Virus record (IMG/VR): IMGVR_UViG_3300042479_000397
Location: 1 to 36,608 of that record
DNA from: a virus
Direction: 5' to 3' (one strand)
Length of the DNA: 36,608 nucleotides
Shown: piece after piece, positions 29,663-36,608 of the stretch
How positions within the stretch are numbered: position 1 is the stretch's first letter
How the letters are laid out: the number at the start of each line of letters is the position of its first letter
Translations under genes and position numbers: made by a program
Notes under the pieces: model-generated
Seen by the model: only the letters and a program-made list of their open reading frames with translations
Told to the model about the DNA's origin: nothing
Databases searched by the model: none

Positions 29663-31249
29663 ATGGCTATAGTACAAGTATCAAGAATTACAAATCGGAA
29701 AGGTCTCCAGGAGAACCTTCCACAGCTTTCAGGAGCTGAATTCGGCTGGTGTATTGACAGTCGCCAACTTTTTATAGGCAACGGAACACCCGACGAAGGT
29801 GCCCCGGTCATCGGCAACACTGAAATTTTAACAGAATTCTCAGACATCACTGTTTTAAGTAATTACACTTATCAAGATATTGCTGTAGGGTATGCCGCAC
29901 AGACTGGACCAACCCCCGACGATCCAACCATTAGAACGCTTCAGGCCAAGCTTGATGACATTGCTGACGTACGGGATTTTGGCGCAAAAGGCGACGGCGC
30001 CGCTGATGATACAGAAGCTATTAATCGAGCATTGTTCCAACTTTATTGTAGAGACACCAATAGCCAAATACGTCGAACTTTGTATTTTCCTGCCGGAACA
30101 TATAGAATTACAGAATCACTGATTATTCCAACCTACGCAAAACTAGTTGGCGAAGGTGCCAACTGTTCTATTATTCAACTTGATATCTCTACTGATTTAA
30201 GTAGCTTATCTGCTTACGTTGCACGTTACGGTGATAGTCAGCAACAAACCGGTGCAAACATTGGAAACAACGGAGCAGTTGCTCCTCGCAACATTGAAAT
30301 TTCTTCAATGACTTTTGAAAGTTCAGTGGTAACAGATATTTTCAATGTTGAAGATGCAACACAATGTTGGTTTGATAGTGTTAACTTTATTGGACCATTG
30401 TCAGACACTGACATTAGCACAAACCAAAGTCTTGATGATATTGCCGGCGTAAGATTTTACAGTACTACCAATTTAGTTTGCAATCAAATAGTATTTGATA
30501 AATGTCAATTCCAAGGCCTAACATATGGTATGAACACAGATTATCAAATCTCAGGTATAACAGTTAGCAACAGTAAGTTTGACACACTCTATAGGGGTAT
30601 TGTGCTTGGAGAAGGAACACCTATCAATGGAGGTCCTACGGGCTTCCGTGCCGTACACAATATATTTGATAGAATCTATGCCGAAGGCATATATTATGAC
30701 GAAGTCGGATTAAACGTTAGTGCATATAATGCATTCTTAGATGTTGGTAACAATTACACAACTAGTCCAGCTTGCTCAGTTGTTAAATTTGGCAATGACA
30801 ATAATATTTCAGTCAGTGATTTGTTTGCAAGAACAGATGCTGACAACAACATCTACCCACGGATAGACATCATTGGCGGGTCAGTGGATACTACTACATT
30901 GATTCAGCTGGGTAGATATGCCAGAGAATCAGGAAAAACTTTTACGCTAGGTAATAATCAGTCCAACCAAACAATTTTTAGTGTCAATTCAATTGACACC
31001 AAGGCTTTTAGATTTGATTATACTATCTCTCGTTCTAGTTCGATTAGACACGGCACAATGATTGTTACTGCACAGATCAGCGATGACAGTAGTTTAACAT
31101 TATCCTACAGTGATGACTACACTGAAAACTTAACTGCTGGTGTCACGCTTTCTGCAACACAGGTAGTTAATACTGTGTCTGTAAAATACACCACAACCAA
31201 CACCGGGGATCCCGGAACACTAACTTATTCTATTGCTCACCTTGCTTAA
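29663..31249 (+). CDS. Tail spike/fibre with pectate-lyase-fold domain
   Basis: 528 residues. The N-terminus (VQVSRITNRKGLQENLPQLS, then GAEFGWCIDSRQLFIGNGTP) is a domain found at the start of many phage fibre proteins that fixes them to the virion. From about residue 103 DVRDFGAKGDGAADDTEAIN is the entry to a right-handed beta-helix of the Pectate_lyase_3 type, with FPAGTYRITESLI and repeated short strands after it. The C-terminal part (450-528) is beta-rich. Function: host recognition and probably cleavage of surface polysaccharide. It comes after a late promoter. Confidence 0.82.
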   Translation: MAIVQVSRITNRKGLQENLPQLSGAEFGWCIDSRQLFIGNGTPDEGAPVIGNTEILTEFSDITVLSNYTYQDIAVGYAAQTGPTPDDPTIRTLQAKLDDIADVRDFGAKGDGAADDTEAINRALFQLYCRDTNSQIRRTLYFPAGTYRITESLIIPTYAKLVGEGANCSIIQLDISTDLSSLSAYVARYGDSQQQTGANIGNNGAVAPRNIEISSMTFESSVVTDIFNVEDATQCWFDSVNFIGPLSDTDISTNQSLDDIAGVRFYSTTNLVCNQIVFDKCQFQGLTYGMNTDYQISGITVSNSKFDTLYRGIVLGEGTPINGGPTGFRAVHNIFDRIYAEGIYYDEVGLNVSAYNAFLDVGNNYTTSPACSVVKFGNDNNISVSDLFARTDADNNIYPRIDIIGGSVDTTTLIQLGRYARESGKTFTLGNNQSNQTIFSVNSIDTKAFRFDYTISRSSSIRHGTMIVTAQISDDSSLTLSYSDDYTENLTAGVTLSATQVVNTVSVKYTTTNTGDPGTLTYSIAHLA

Positions 31250-31252
31250 TTA

Positions 31253-31678
31253 ATGTGGCCTGTAAAATTTGAGGACCGTTTAGTACAATGGTCCATTCTT
31301 CGAGAAGAGGCTAAGAATCTTAGCCTTGAATCATCTTTAAACAAAATAAACCATTGGTGGCAACAAACACCTTGGTCTCCGTACCACCTACATTGGGACG
31401 ATCTGGAAACATGGCCAAATCCCTGGGAACTTTTGTCAGATAATCTGTTCTGTGATCTTGCAAGATCACTAGGAATAGTGTATACTACTATGATGATAGA
31501 CCATCCAGATATTGACAAAATTGAATTGGCCAGTTGTGACGAGACTAATTTAGTCCTGATCAACCAAGGGAAATATATACTGAATTGGTCCCCGGAAGAG
31601 TTGTTAAATATCTCTACCGCAAACATCAAAATTAAAAAAACGCTTGACAGCGAAAAAGTACGCTATTTAATAGGTTAA
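31253..31678 (+). CDS. Phage protein of unknown function
   Basis: 141 residues, Trp-rich at the N-terminus (MWPVKFEDRLVQWSILREEA, then KINHWWQQTPWSPYHL) and with LHWDDLETWPNPWELLSDN. The remainder is alpha/beta. No motif recognised. It starts 3 bases after the tail spike stop and ends 3 bases before nrdA, so it lies between fibre and metabolism genes; it may be a fibre chaperone by position. An opposite-strand reading of similar length exists but lacks context. Confidence 0.6.
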   Translation: MWPVKFEDRLVQWSILREEAKNLSLESSLNKINHWWQQTPWSPYHLHWDDLETWPNPWELLSDNLFCDLARSLGIVYTTMMIDHPDIDKIELASCDETNLVLINQGKYILNWSPEELLNISTANIKIKKTLDSEKVRYLIG

Positions 31679-31681
31679 ACA

Positions 31682-34000
31682 ATGACACAAATACAAGTAA
31701 CAAAAAGAGATGGTAATCGAGAACCACTCAATCTCGAAAAAATGCATAAAGTAGTTTTTTGGGCCACAGAAGGAATCACAGGAGTCAGTGCTAGTGAATT
31801 AGAAATCAAAAGCCATTTACAGTTTTACAACGGAATCCCAACTGCAAGCATTCAAGAAACTCTAATAAAAAGTGCCGCTGATCTAATCAGTGAAGAAACT
31901 CCAAATTATCAATATGTTGCTGGTCGGTTAATCAACTATCACTTGCGTAAAGAAGTCTATGGCAAATATGAACCATGTGATCTTTTTCAGTTGGTAGAAC
32001 AAAATGTAGCTCGTGGGTTTTATGATCATGAGCTACTAGCTGATTATAGTTCAGAAGAGTGGGAACGTTTAAATGGACATGTTAAACATGATCGCGACGA
32101 CCAATTGACCTATGCGGCTATGGAACAGTTCCGCGGCAAATATCTTGTACAAAATCGTGTGACCAAAGAGATATTAGAAACACCACAGGTTGCATACATG
32201 CTTATTGCGGCAACATTGTTTAGCAAATATCCCAAAGAAGCACGGATGATGTGGGTTAAGGATTACTACGATGCAATTAGCACACATCAAATTAGTTTGC
32301 CTACTCCAGTAATGGCTGGAGTTAGAACACCGCAACGTCAATTCAGTTCCTGCGTTCTCATTGAAACAGATGATAGCCTAGACAGCATCAACGCTACGAC
32401 ATCTAGTATTGTAAAATATGTAAGTCAAAAGGCCGGTATTGGCATCGGCGCCGGACGCATCCGTGCTATTGGTAGTCCCATCCGTAATGGAGATGCTTAC
32501 CACACTGGTGTTATTCCCTTTTATAAAATGTTCCAGGCTGGCACACGCAGTTGTAGCCAAGGTGGCGTTCGTAATGGAGCGGCAACATTGTATTATCCAG
32601 TATGGCATTTAGAAGTTGAAGACCTGTTGGTTCTTAAAAACAACAAAGGCACCGAAGACAATCGTGTTCGACACATGGACTACGGAGTACAGTTCAACAA
32701 AGTCATGTACGAACGATTACTCAGTGGAGGTGACATCACGTTGTTTAGTCCACACGATGTTCCTGAAATGTTTGATGCGTTTTATGCTGATGTAGATCGT
32801 TTCAGAGAACTATACGAAACAGCCGAACGTAATACCAAGTTGCGTAAAAAGAAAGTCAAGGCAATTGATCTGTTTACTGCATTCATGCAAGAACGTAAAG
32901 ATACAGGTCGTGTGTACTTGCAGAACGTTGACCACGCCAACAGTCACAGCAGTTTCAAACCTGAACTTGCACCAATTAAACAAAGCAATCTTTGCTGTGA
33001 AATTGATTTGCCGACTAAACCTCTTAAAGACATACACGACACCGAAGGCGAAATTGCACTATGTACATTGAGTGCTATCAACTGGGGAGTGTTTAGAGAA
33101 CCCGAAGACATGGAAAAAGCCTGTACACTTGCTGTTCGAGGACTAGACAATTTGTTATCCTATCAAAGTTATCCTATTATTGCTGCCGAACTTGCTACAC
33201 AAAATCGCAGACCATTAGGCGTTGGCATTATTAATTTTGCCTACTGGTTAGCAAAAAATGATTTAACCTATACTGACCCAAGGGCATTACCAGTGGTTGA
33301 CAAATGGGCACAGTACTGGAGTTATTACCTAATTAAAGCCAGCGCAGATCTTGCCAAGGAAAGAGGAGCATGTCCCAAGAACAATGAAACCAAATACGGT
33401 GATGGTATTCTTCCAATCGACACATATAAACATGAAGTTGACGAACTAGTCCCGCATGTTGACTATGTTAACTGGGAAGGTCTACGTAGTCAATTACGCG
33501 AGCATGGTATTCGTAATAGTACACTGATGGCTCTAATGCCAGCAGAGACTAGTGCGCAAATTAGCAACAGTACCAACGGGGTTGAACCACCTCGTAGCTA
33601 TGTTTCTATTAAACAAAGTAAAGATGGTGTGCTCAAGCAGGTTGTACCAGAGTATCGTCGACTAAAAAACAAATATGAACTGCTATGGAGTCAAAAAAGC
33701 CCAGAGGGATATTTGAAAATTATGGCAGTCCTGCAAAAATATATTGATCAGGGTATTAGCGTTAACACAAGTTACAATCCACAATTTTTCGAAGATGAAA
33801 AGATTCCAATGAGCGAAATGCTCAAGCATCTTATCATGTTCTTTAAGTATGGTGGCAAACAGCTATACTATTTCAATACATACGATGGTAGCGGAGAAAT
33901 TGACGCTGAAAGACTGTCGCAAGGAAAGTCAATACTGTTAGAAAGTGTTGATACTACTGTCGATCAATCTGCGGATGATTGTGACAGTTGCAAGATTTAA
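31682..34000 (+). CDS. nrdA: Ribonucleotide reductase class Ia, alpha subunit
   Basis: 772 residues, close to E. coli NrdA (761). The N-terminus is an ATP cone (VTKRDGNREPLNLEKMHKVV). The active-site cysteine pair lies in RQFSSCVLIE and ALCTLSAIN; SNLCCEIDLPTKP carries the radical Cys and the catalytic Glu (the usual Leu at the middle position is Cys here). YYFNTYDG has the radical-transfer tyrosine pair. The C-terminus DDCDSCKI supplies the swinging thiols C767 and C770, spaced C-x2-C. It converts NDPs to dNDPs, using glutaredoxin or thioredoxin. nrdB follows after 12 bases and grx after that. Confidence 0.97.
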   Translation: MTQIQVTKRDGNREPLNLEKMHKVVFWATEGITGVSASELEIKSHLQFYNGIPTASIQETLIKSAADLISEETPNYQYVAGRLINYHLRKEVYGKYEPCDLFQLVEQNVARGFYDHELLADYSSEEWERLNGHVKHDRDDQLTYAAMEQFRGKYLVQNRVTKEILETPQVAYMLIAATLFSKYPKEARMMWVKDYYDAISTHQISLPTPVMAGVRTPQRQFSSCVLIETDDSLDSINATTSSIVKYVSQKAGIGIGAGRIRAIGSPIRNGDAYHTGVIPFYKMFQAGTRSCSQGGVRNGAATLYYPVWHLEVEDLLVLKNNKGTEDNRVRHMDYGVQFNKVMYERLLSGGDITLFSPHDVPEMFDAFYADVDRFRELYETAERNTKLRKKKVKAIDLFTAFMQERKDTGRVYLQNVDHANSHSSFKPELAPIKQSNLCCEIDLPTKPLKDIHDTEGEIALCTLSAINWGVFREPEDMEKACTLAVRGLDNLLSYQSYPIIAAELATQNRRPLGVGIINFAYWLAKNDLTYTDPRALPVVDKWAQYWSYYLIKASADLAKERGACPKNNETKYGDGILPIDTYKHEVDELVPHVDYVNWEGLRSQLREHGIRNSTLMALMPAETSAQISNSTNGVEPPRSYVSIKQSKDGVLKQVVPEYRRLKNKYELLWSQKSPEGYLKIMAVLQKYIDQGISVNTSYNPQFFEDEKIPMSEMLKHLIMFFKYGGKQLYYFNTYDGSGEIDAERLSQGKSILLESVDTTVDQSADDCDSCKI

Positions 34001-34012
34001 AAGAGAAATAAC

Positions 34013-35140
34013 ATGTCAGTATTCAATCCAATAACAACAAAACATCACACGGAAAAATTAGCTTTTCTGGACCCTACTGGACCGGTTAATGTACAACGAT
34101 ACGAAACACTAAAGTACAAACAATTTGACAAGTTAACTGACAAACAATTGGGTTTCTTTTGGAGACCCGAAGAAGTTGATGTATTACGAGATGCCAAAGA
34201 CTTTAAAGACTTGACTGATTTTGAACAACATATTTTTACTAGTAATTTAAAACGACAGATCTTATTAGATAGTGTGCAAGGCCGTAGTCCTAATCTTGCT
34301 TTTTTACCATTGGTATCAATTCCAGAATTAGAAACTTGGATCGAGACCTGGGCATTCAGCGAAACCATTCACAGTCGTAGCTACACTCATATTATTCGAA
34401 ATGTGTTTTCGGATCCGAGTACAGTATTTGATGACTTAACCAACGTCGACGAAATCATAGAATGCGCCAAGGATATTAGCAAGTACTATGATGACTGCAT
34501 TGAAGCAAGTACTGCGTATCAATATTTAGGTGCAGGAAATCACGTTGTCAATGGCAAAGATATTGTGGTGAATGAATATGAACTTAAGAAAAAACTATGG
34601 TTGGCTATTAATAGCGTCAATGCATTGGAAGGCATTCGTTTTTATGTTAGTTTTGCTTGTAGTTGGGCATTTGCAGAACTCAAGAAAATGGAAGGCAATG
34701 CCAAGATTATTAAATTAATTGCCCGCGACGAAAATCTGCACCTGGCATCTACACAAACATTAATTAAAATCCTACCTAAAGATGATCCTGACTTTGCTCG
34801 TATTAGAGAAGAAACCAAAGTTGAATGTGAAAAAATGTTTTTGGCCGCTGCCGCACAAGAAAAATCCTGGGCTCGTTATTTGTTTAAAGATGGGTCAATG
34901 ATCGGACTCAATGAAAAACTGTTGTCTGATTATGTGGACTGGTTGACCTGTAAACGTATGACTGCAATAGGATTAGACTGTGGAATAAAAACAGGAAGTA
35001 ATCCGTTGCCTTGGACTGCCAAATGGATTGCCGGCGCCGACGTACAAGTGGCACCTCAGGAAACAGAAATTTCTAGTTATATTGTTGGTGGCACAAGACA
35101 AGATGTTGACTCAAACACATTTACAGGATTGAGTTTATAA
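34013..35140 (+). CDS. nrdB: Ribonucleotide reductase class Ia, beta subunit
   Basis: 375 residues (E. coli NrdB 376). The di-iron ligands align as D86, E117, H120, the E in NALEGIRFY, and E and H in ARDENLHL. The radical tyrosine is Y124 in HSRSYTH, aligned with E. coli Y122. The C-terminal Tyr in ISSYIVGG aligns with Y356, so the radical-transfer path to NrdA is complete. It makes and holds the stable tyrosyl radical. Being a di-iron enzyme, it adds to the phage's iron demand. Confidence 0.97.
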   Translation: MSVFNPITTKHHTEKLAFLDPTGPVNVQRYETLKYKQFDKLTDKQLGFFWRPEEVDVLRDAKDFKDLTDFEQHIFTSNLKRQILLDSVQGRSPNLAFLPLVSIPELETWIETWAFSETIHSRSYTHIIRNVFSDPSTVFDDLTNVDEIIECAKDISKYYDDCIEASTAYQYLGAGNHVVNGKDIVVNEYELKKKLWLAINSVNALEGIRFYVSFACSWAFAELKKMEGNAKIIKLIARDENLHLASTQTLIKILPKDDPDFARIREETKVECEKMFLAAAAQEKSWARYLFKDGSMIGLNEKLLSDYVDWLTCKRMTAIGLDCGIKTGSNPLPWTAKWIAGADVQVAPQETEISSYIVGGTRQDVDSNTFTGLSL

Positions 35141-35166
35141 AATCAGTTTTAATAAGGAAAACAATA

Positions 35167-35436
35167 ATGATAACAGTATATTCAAAAAATCATTGCCCGT
35201 TTTGCGATCAAGCAAAAGCACTATTAACAAAATGGGAAATTCCATTTGATGAAGTTAAAATTGACCAAGACACCAGTGCTCGTGAGTTCATTGTCAGTGA
35301 AGGACACCGCACAGTTCCGCAAATTTATAATGGTGACAAATTATTTGTTGATGGTGGCTTTCAAGGTTTAAGTAAGCTTAACGCAGACGAAATTAAAACA
35401 CGTTTGGGTATTACTAATAACCTAGGAACATTATGA
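35167..35436 (+). CDS. Glutaredoxin
   Basis: 89 residues, a complete glutaredoxin fold. The active site is C10-P-F-C13 after MITVYSKNH, TVPQIY holds the cis-proline, and DGGF lies near the end. It reduces the NrdA C-terminal thiols. It is preceded by AAGGA at 35154-35158, directly after nrdB, and couples to the next gene by ATGA (35433-35436). Confidence 0.93.
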   Translation: MITVYSKNHCPFCDQAKALLTKWEIPFDEVKIDQDTSAREFIVSEGHRTVPQIYNGDKLFVDGGFQGLSKLNADEIKTRLGITNNLGTL

Positions 35437-35732
35437 AACCAGAAATTAACGAAACTTATACATTCAAACTTATCACCGGAGAAGAACTAGTTGCAAAAAT
35501 ACTTGAAATTCATGCTGATTACATGATTATCAAAGAACCAATTAGTTGCGTACTAAGCCCACAAGGTTTACAAATGATGCCAACTTTGTTTAGTGCAAAC
35601 AAGGACAAAGATATGCGACTAAATAATTCTAGTTGGGCAATGATTGCCGAAGCTCGTGAGGATGTTCGTAACAGTTACATTCAGGCTACTACTGGAATTG
35701 CGCCAATTAGCAAGCAAATTATCACAGGCTAA
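35433..35732 (+). CDS. Sm-like/beta-barrel phage protein
   Basis: 99 residues. TYTFKLITGEELVAKILEI, then DYMIIKEPISCVL and LQMMPTLFSA, follow the pattern of Sm/LSm-type folds (L-x-T-G-E-E then a strand-turn-strand). It probably binds RNA or a protein partner. The assignment is by pattern. It is linked by ATGA to glutaredoxin and by TAATG to the next gene. Confidence 0.5.
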   Translation: MKPEINETYTFKLITGEELVAKILEIHADYMIIKEPISCVLSPQGLQMMPTLFSANKDKDMRLNNSSWAMIAEAREDVRNSYIQATTGIAPISKQIITG

Positions 35733-35947
35733 TGCCTCATTGCTTTAAAATCATGGTTAACGGGAAAGTCGATACCTATCTTAGATACGAAGACATTCCC
35801 GAAATTCTTGATCACGTTATTGAGTTTGACCCGGAGATTCCTCCGCCACCACACAATGACAAAGATCACGATGAAATTGATCTTTGGAAAAGTAGATTTA
35901 AAGATCTTATGGAGAGAGAACGTGCCAGCAGTAGCAAGAATCGGTGA
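35732..35947 (+). CDS. Small phage protein of unknown function
   Basis: 71 residues, acidic in the middle (EILDHVIEFDPEIPPPPHND) and charged at the C-terminus (FKDLMERERASSSKNR). No motif recognised. It couples to the upstream gene by TAATG and its 3' end overlaps the PAAR gene by 26 bases, so it may help PAAR or spike assembly. Confidence 0.55.
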   Translation: MPHCFKIMVNGKVDTYLRYEDIPEILDHVIEFDPEIPPPPHNDKDHDEIDLWKSRFKDLMERERASSSKNR

Positions 35948-36212
35948 TAAATGTGTGGTTGATTGTAGCCCGCCTACTTTAATATCAGGCAGTGGAGATG
36001 TAAAAGTAAACGGCGTTGGCGTTGTGCGCCAAGGAGACAGCACAGACCCACACAAACTTAAAAAGGGCAGATGCCCCATCCACGAATCAAAAGTCACCGG
36101 TGGGTCAGGATCTGTGTTTGTGAACGGTAAACCCATTGCCAGAGTTGGCGACGCCCTTGGTCCAGAATGCACACAAATTAGTCAGGGATCCGGCGATGTA
36201 TTTGCAGGATAA
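35922..36212 (+). CDS. PAAR-domain spike tip protein (T4 gp5.4-like)
   Basis: 96 residues from the GTG at 35922, which has GGAGAG at 35911-35916 and gives the standard PAAR start (VPAVARIGDKCVVDC). The Gly-rich repeats (SGSGDVKVNG, TGGSGSVFVNGKP) and the His/Cys residues (DPHKLKKGRCPIH and GPECTQI) fit the metal-binding conical PAAR fold that caps the baseplate spike. It pierces the host outer membrane. A longer reading frame from 35808 exists but overlaps the previous gene for most of its extra length, so I rejected it. Confidence 0.85.
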   Translation: MPAVARIGDKCVVDCSPPTLISGSGDVKVNGVGVVRQGDSTDPHKLKKGRCPIHESKVTGGSGSVFVNGKPIARVGDALGPECTQISQGSGDVFAG

Positions 36213-36215
36213 AAA

Positions 36216-36608
36216 ATGGGTCTAAGTCCTACTCAATTGATTGCCAGCGCAGGCCTTACAGAAAATCAAGGCATCACTGTCAGTGGCAATCTAACTTTGA
36301 ATATTACCAATTACAACAACGTTGCTGTTGTTAAGCAGTTTATGGGTGTGGTGGCCAATGCCATTGCTGGCAATATTGGCAATGCCACAATAGCAGATCT
36401 TCAGACGCTGGGAGCATCAAACTTTCCTGCTGTTACCAATGCTATTCCATCATCTGCGGCCAATGCATTAGGCAATACCTATACCACTGGGTTCACTGGC
36501 TATATCACAATGATTGCCAATACAGAAACGGGTAACAGTGATGTCAGCAAGTTCACACAAATTTTTTCTCAGTCACAGGGGTATATTTCACAGGCTAACA
36601 TCACTGTT
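36216..36608 (+). CDS. Virion/baseplate structural protein, 3' end cut by window
   Basis: 131 codons open to the window edge, starting MGLSPTQLIASAGLTENQGI. It contains VSGNLTLNITNYNNVAVVKQ and AIAGNIGNATIADLQTLGAS, beta-rich and Asn/Thr/Gly-rich. It follows the PAAR gene by 3 bases, so a baseplate or spike-associated structural role is likely. Family not recognised. Confidence 0.6.
   Translation, partial: MGLSPTQLIASAGLTENQGITVSGNLTLNITNYNNVAVVKQFMGVVANAIAGNIGNATIADLQTLGASNFPAVTNAIPSSAANALGNTYTTGFTGYITMIANTETGNSDVSKFTQIFSQSQGYISQANITV

Noticed and set aside
31246-31629. 127-residue minus-strand ORF opposite the gene at 31253
   Set aside because: Fully overlapped by a plus-strand gene that fits 3 bases from both neighbours; the minus frame has no promoter or ribosome site.
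34376-34530. Loss of the radical tyrosine in NrdB
   Set aside because: I first aligned the wrong block; HSRSYTH holds Y124, equal to E. coli Y122, so the site is intact.
35808-35921. Longer N-terminus for the PAAR protein
   Set aside because: It lies in another frame over the previous gene; the GTG at 35922 has a good ribosome site and gives the usual PAAR start.
1-36608. Prophage or lysogeny signals (integrase, repressor, attachment site)
   Set aside because: None were seen; the gene set is that of a lytic T4-like phage.

Overview
The window is a stretch of a large, lytic, T4-like (myovirus-type) bacteriophage genome. The evidence is a T4-type replication set (UvsW helicase, gp61-type primase, gp41-type DnaB-family helicase and a probable gp62-like clamp-loader subunit), a PAAR spike-tip protein followed by a large structural gene, a pectate-lyase-fold tail spike, class Ia ribonucleotide reductase with glutaredoxin, and a recurring ATAAATA motif ahead of structural and other late-type genes that matches the T4 late promoter (TATAAATA). 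Genes are tightly packed, with many ATGA/GTGA/TAATG overlaps. No integrase, tRNA, CRISPR array or insertion sequence was seen. The host is most likely a proteobacterium: the phage IscU and IscA are close to the housekeeping Isc proteins of beta/gammaproteobacteria, and strong sigma70-type promoters with extended -10 elements are present. Species-level host and habitat cannot be read from the sequence; the style resembles aquatic T4-like phages.

Layout. 1-3108 (minus): a glycan cluster of two related GT-B-like transferases, a GT-A transferase and a cytidylyltransferase-cupin fusion. 3146-5882 (plus, divergent): two SAM methyltransferases, a GT17-like and a GT-A glycosyltransferase. 5903-6469: a structural protein, then a terminator and a regulatory region with two tandem sigma70 promoters. 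6737-7768: AAA ATPase. 7893-13724: unknown proteins, uvsW, small membrane and coiled-coil proteins, a clamp-loader-like protein, a zinc-finger protein and a 199-residue protein that looks like a miniature C-family (DnaE) polymerase palm. 13704-14081 (minus): unknown protein. 14103-18034: BppU-like structural protein, SGNH hydrolase, primase and helicase. 18031-20233: two radical-SAM (twitch-type) proteins, tail to tail. 20297-26493: head/structural-type and unknown genes, including a nucleotidyltransferase-ligase fusion. 26575-28303: a His-rich secreted protein, a tiny membrane protein, iscU, a 2OG-Fe(II) oxygenase and iscA. 28303-31678: sulfotransferase-like protein, PD-(D/E)XK nuclease, tail spike and an unknown protein. 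31682-35436: nrdA, nrdB and glutaredoxin. 35433-36608: Sm-like protein, small unknown, PAAR and a truncated structural gene.

How the genes may work together. The replication genes and nrdAB/grx supply DNA synthesis and dNTPs. The glycan genes probably build or decorate a surface glycan on virion or host. The most unusual theme is iron: a two-protein Fe-S assembly/carrier set (IscU, IscA) sits in the same genome as two Fe-S-dependent radical-SAM enzymes, a non-haem iron oxygenase, a di-iron NrdB and a His-rich exported protein. My inference is that the phage supports Fe-S cluster supply late in infection for its own radical-SAM enzymes, using host IscS and HscAB. The second unusual theme is the DnaE-like mini-palm protein beside the clamp-loader-like gene.
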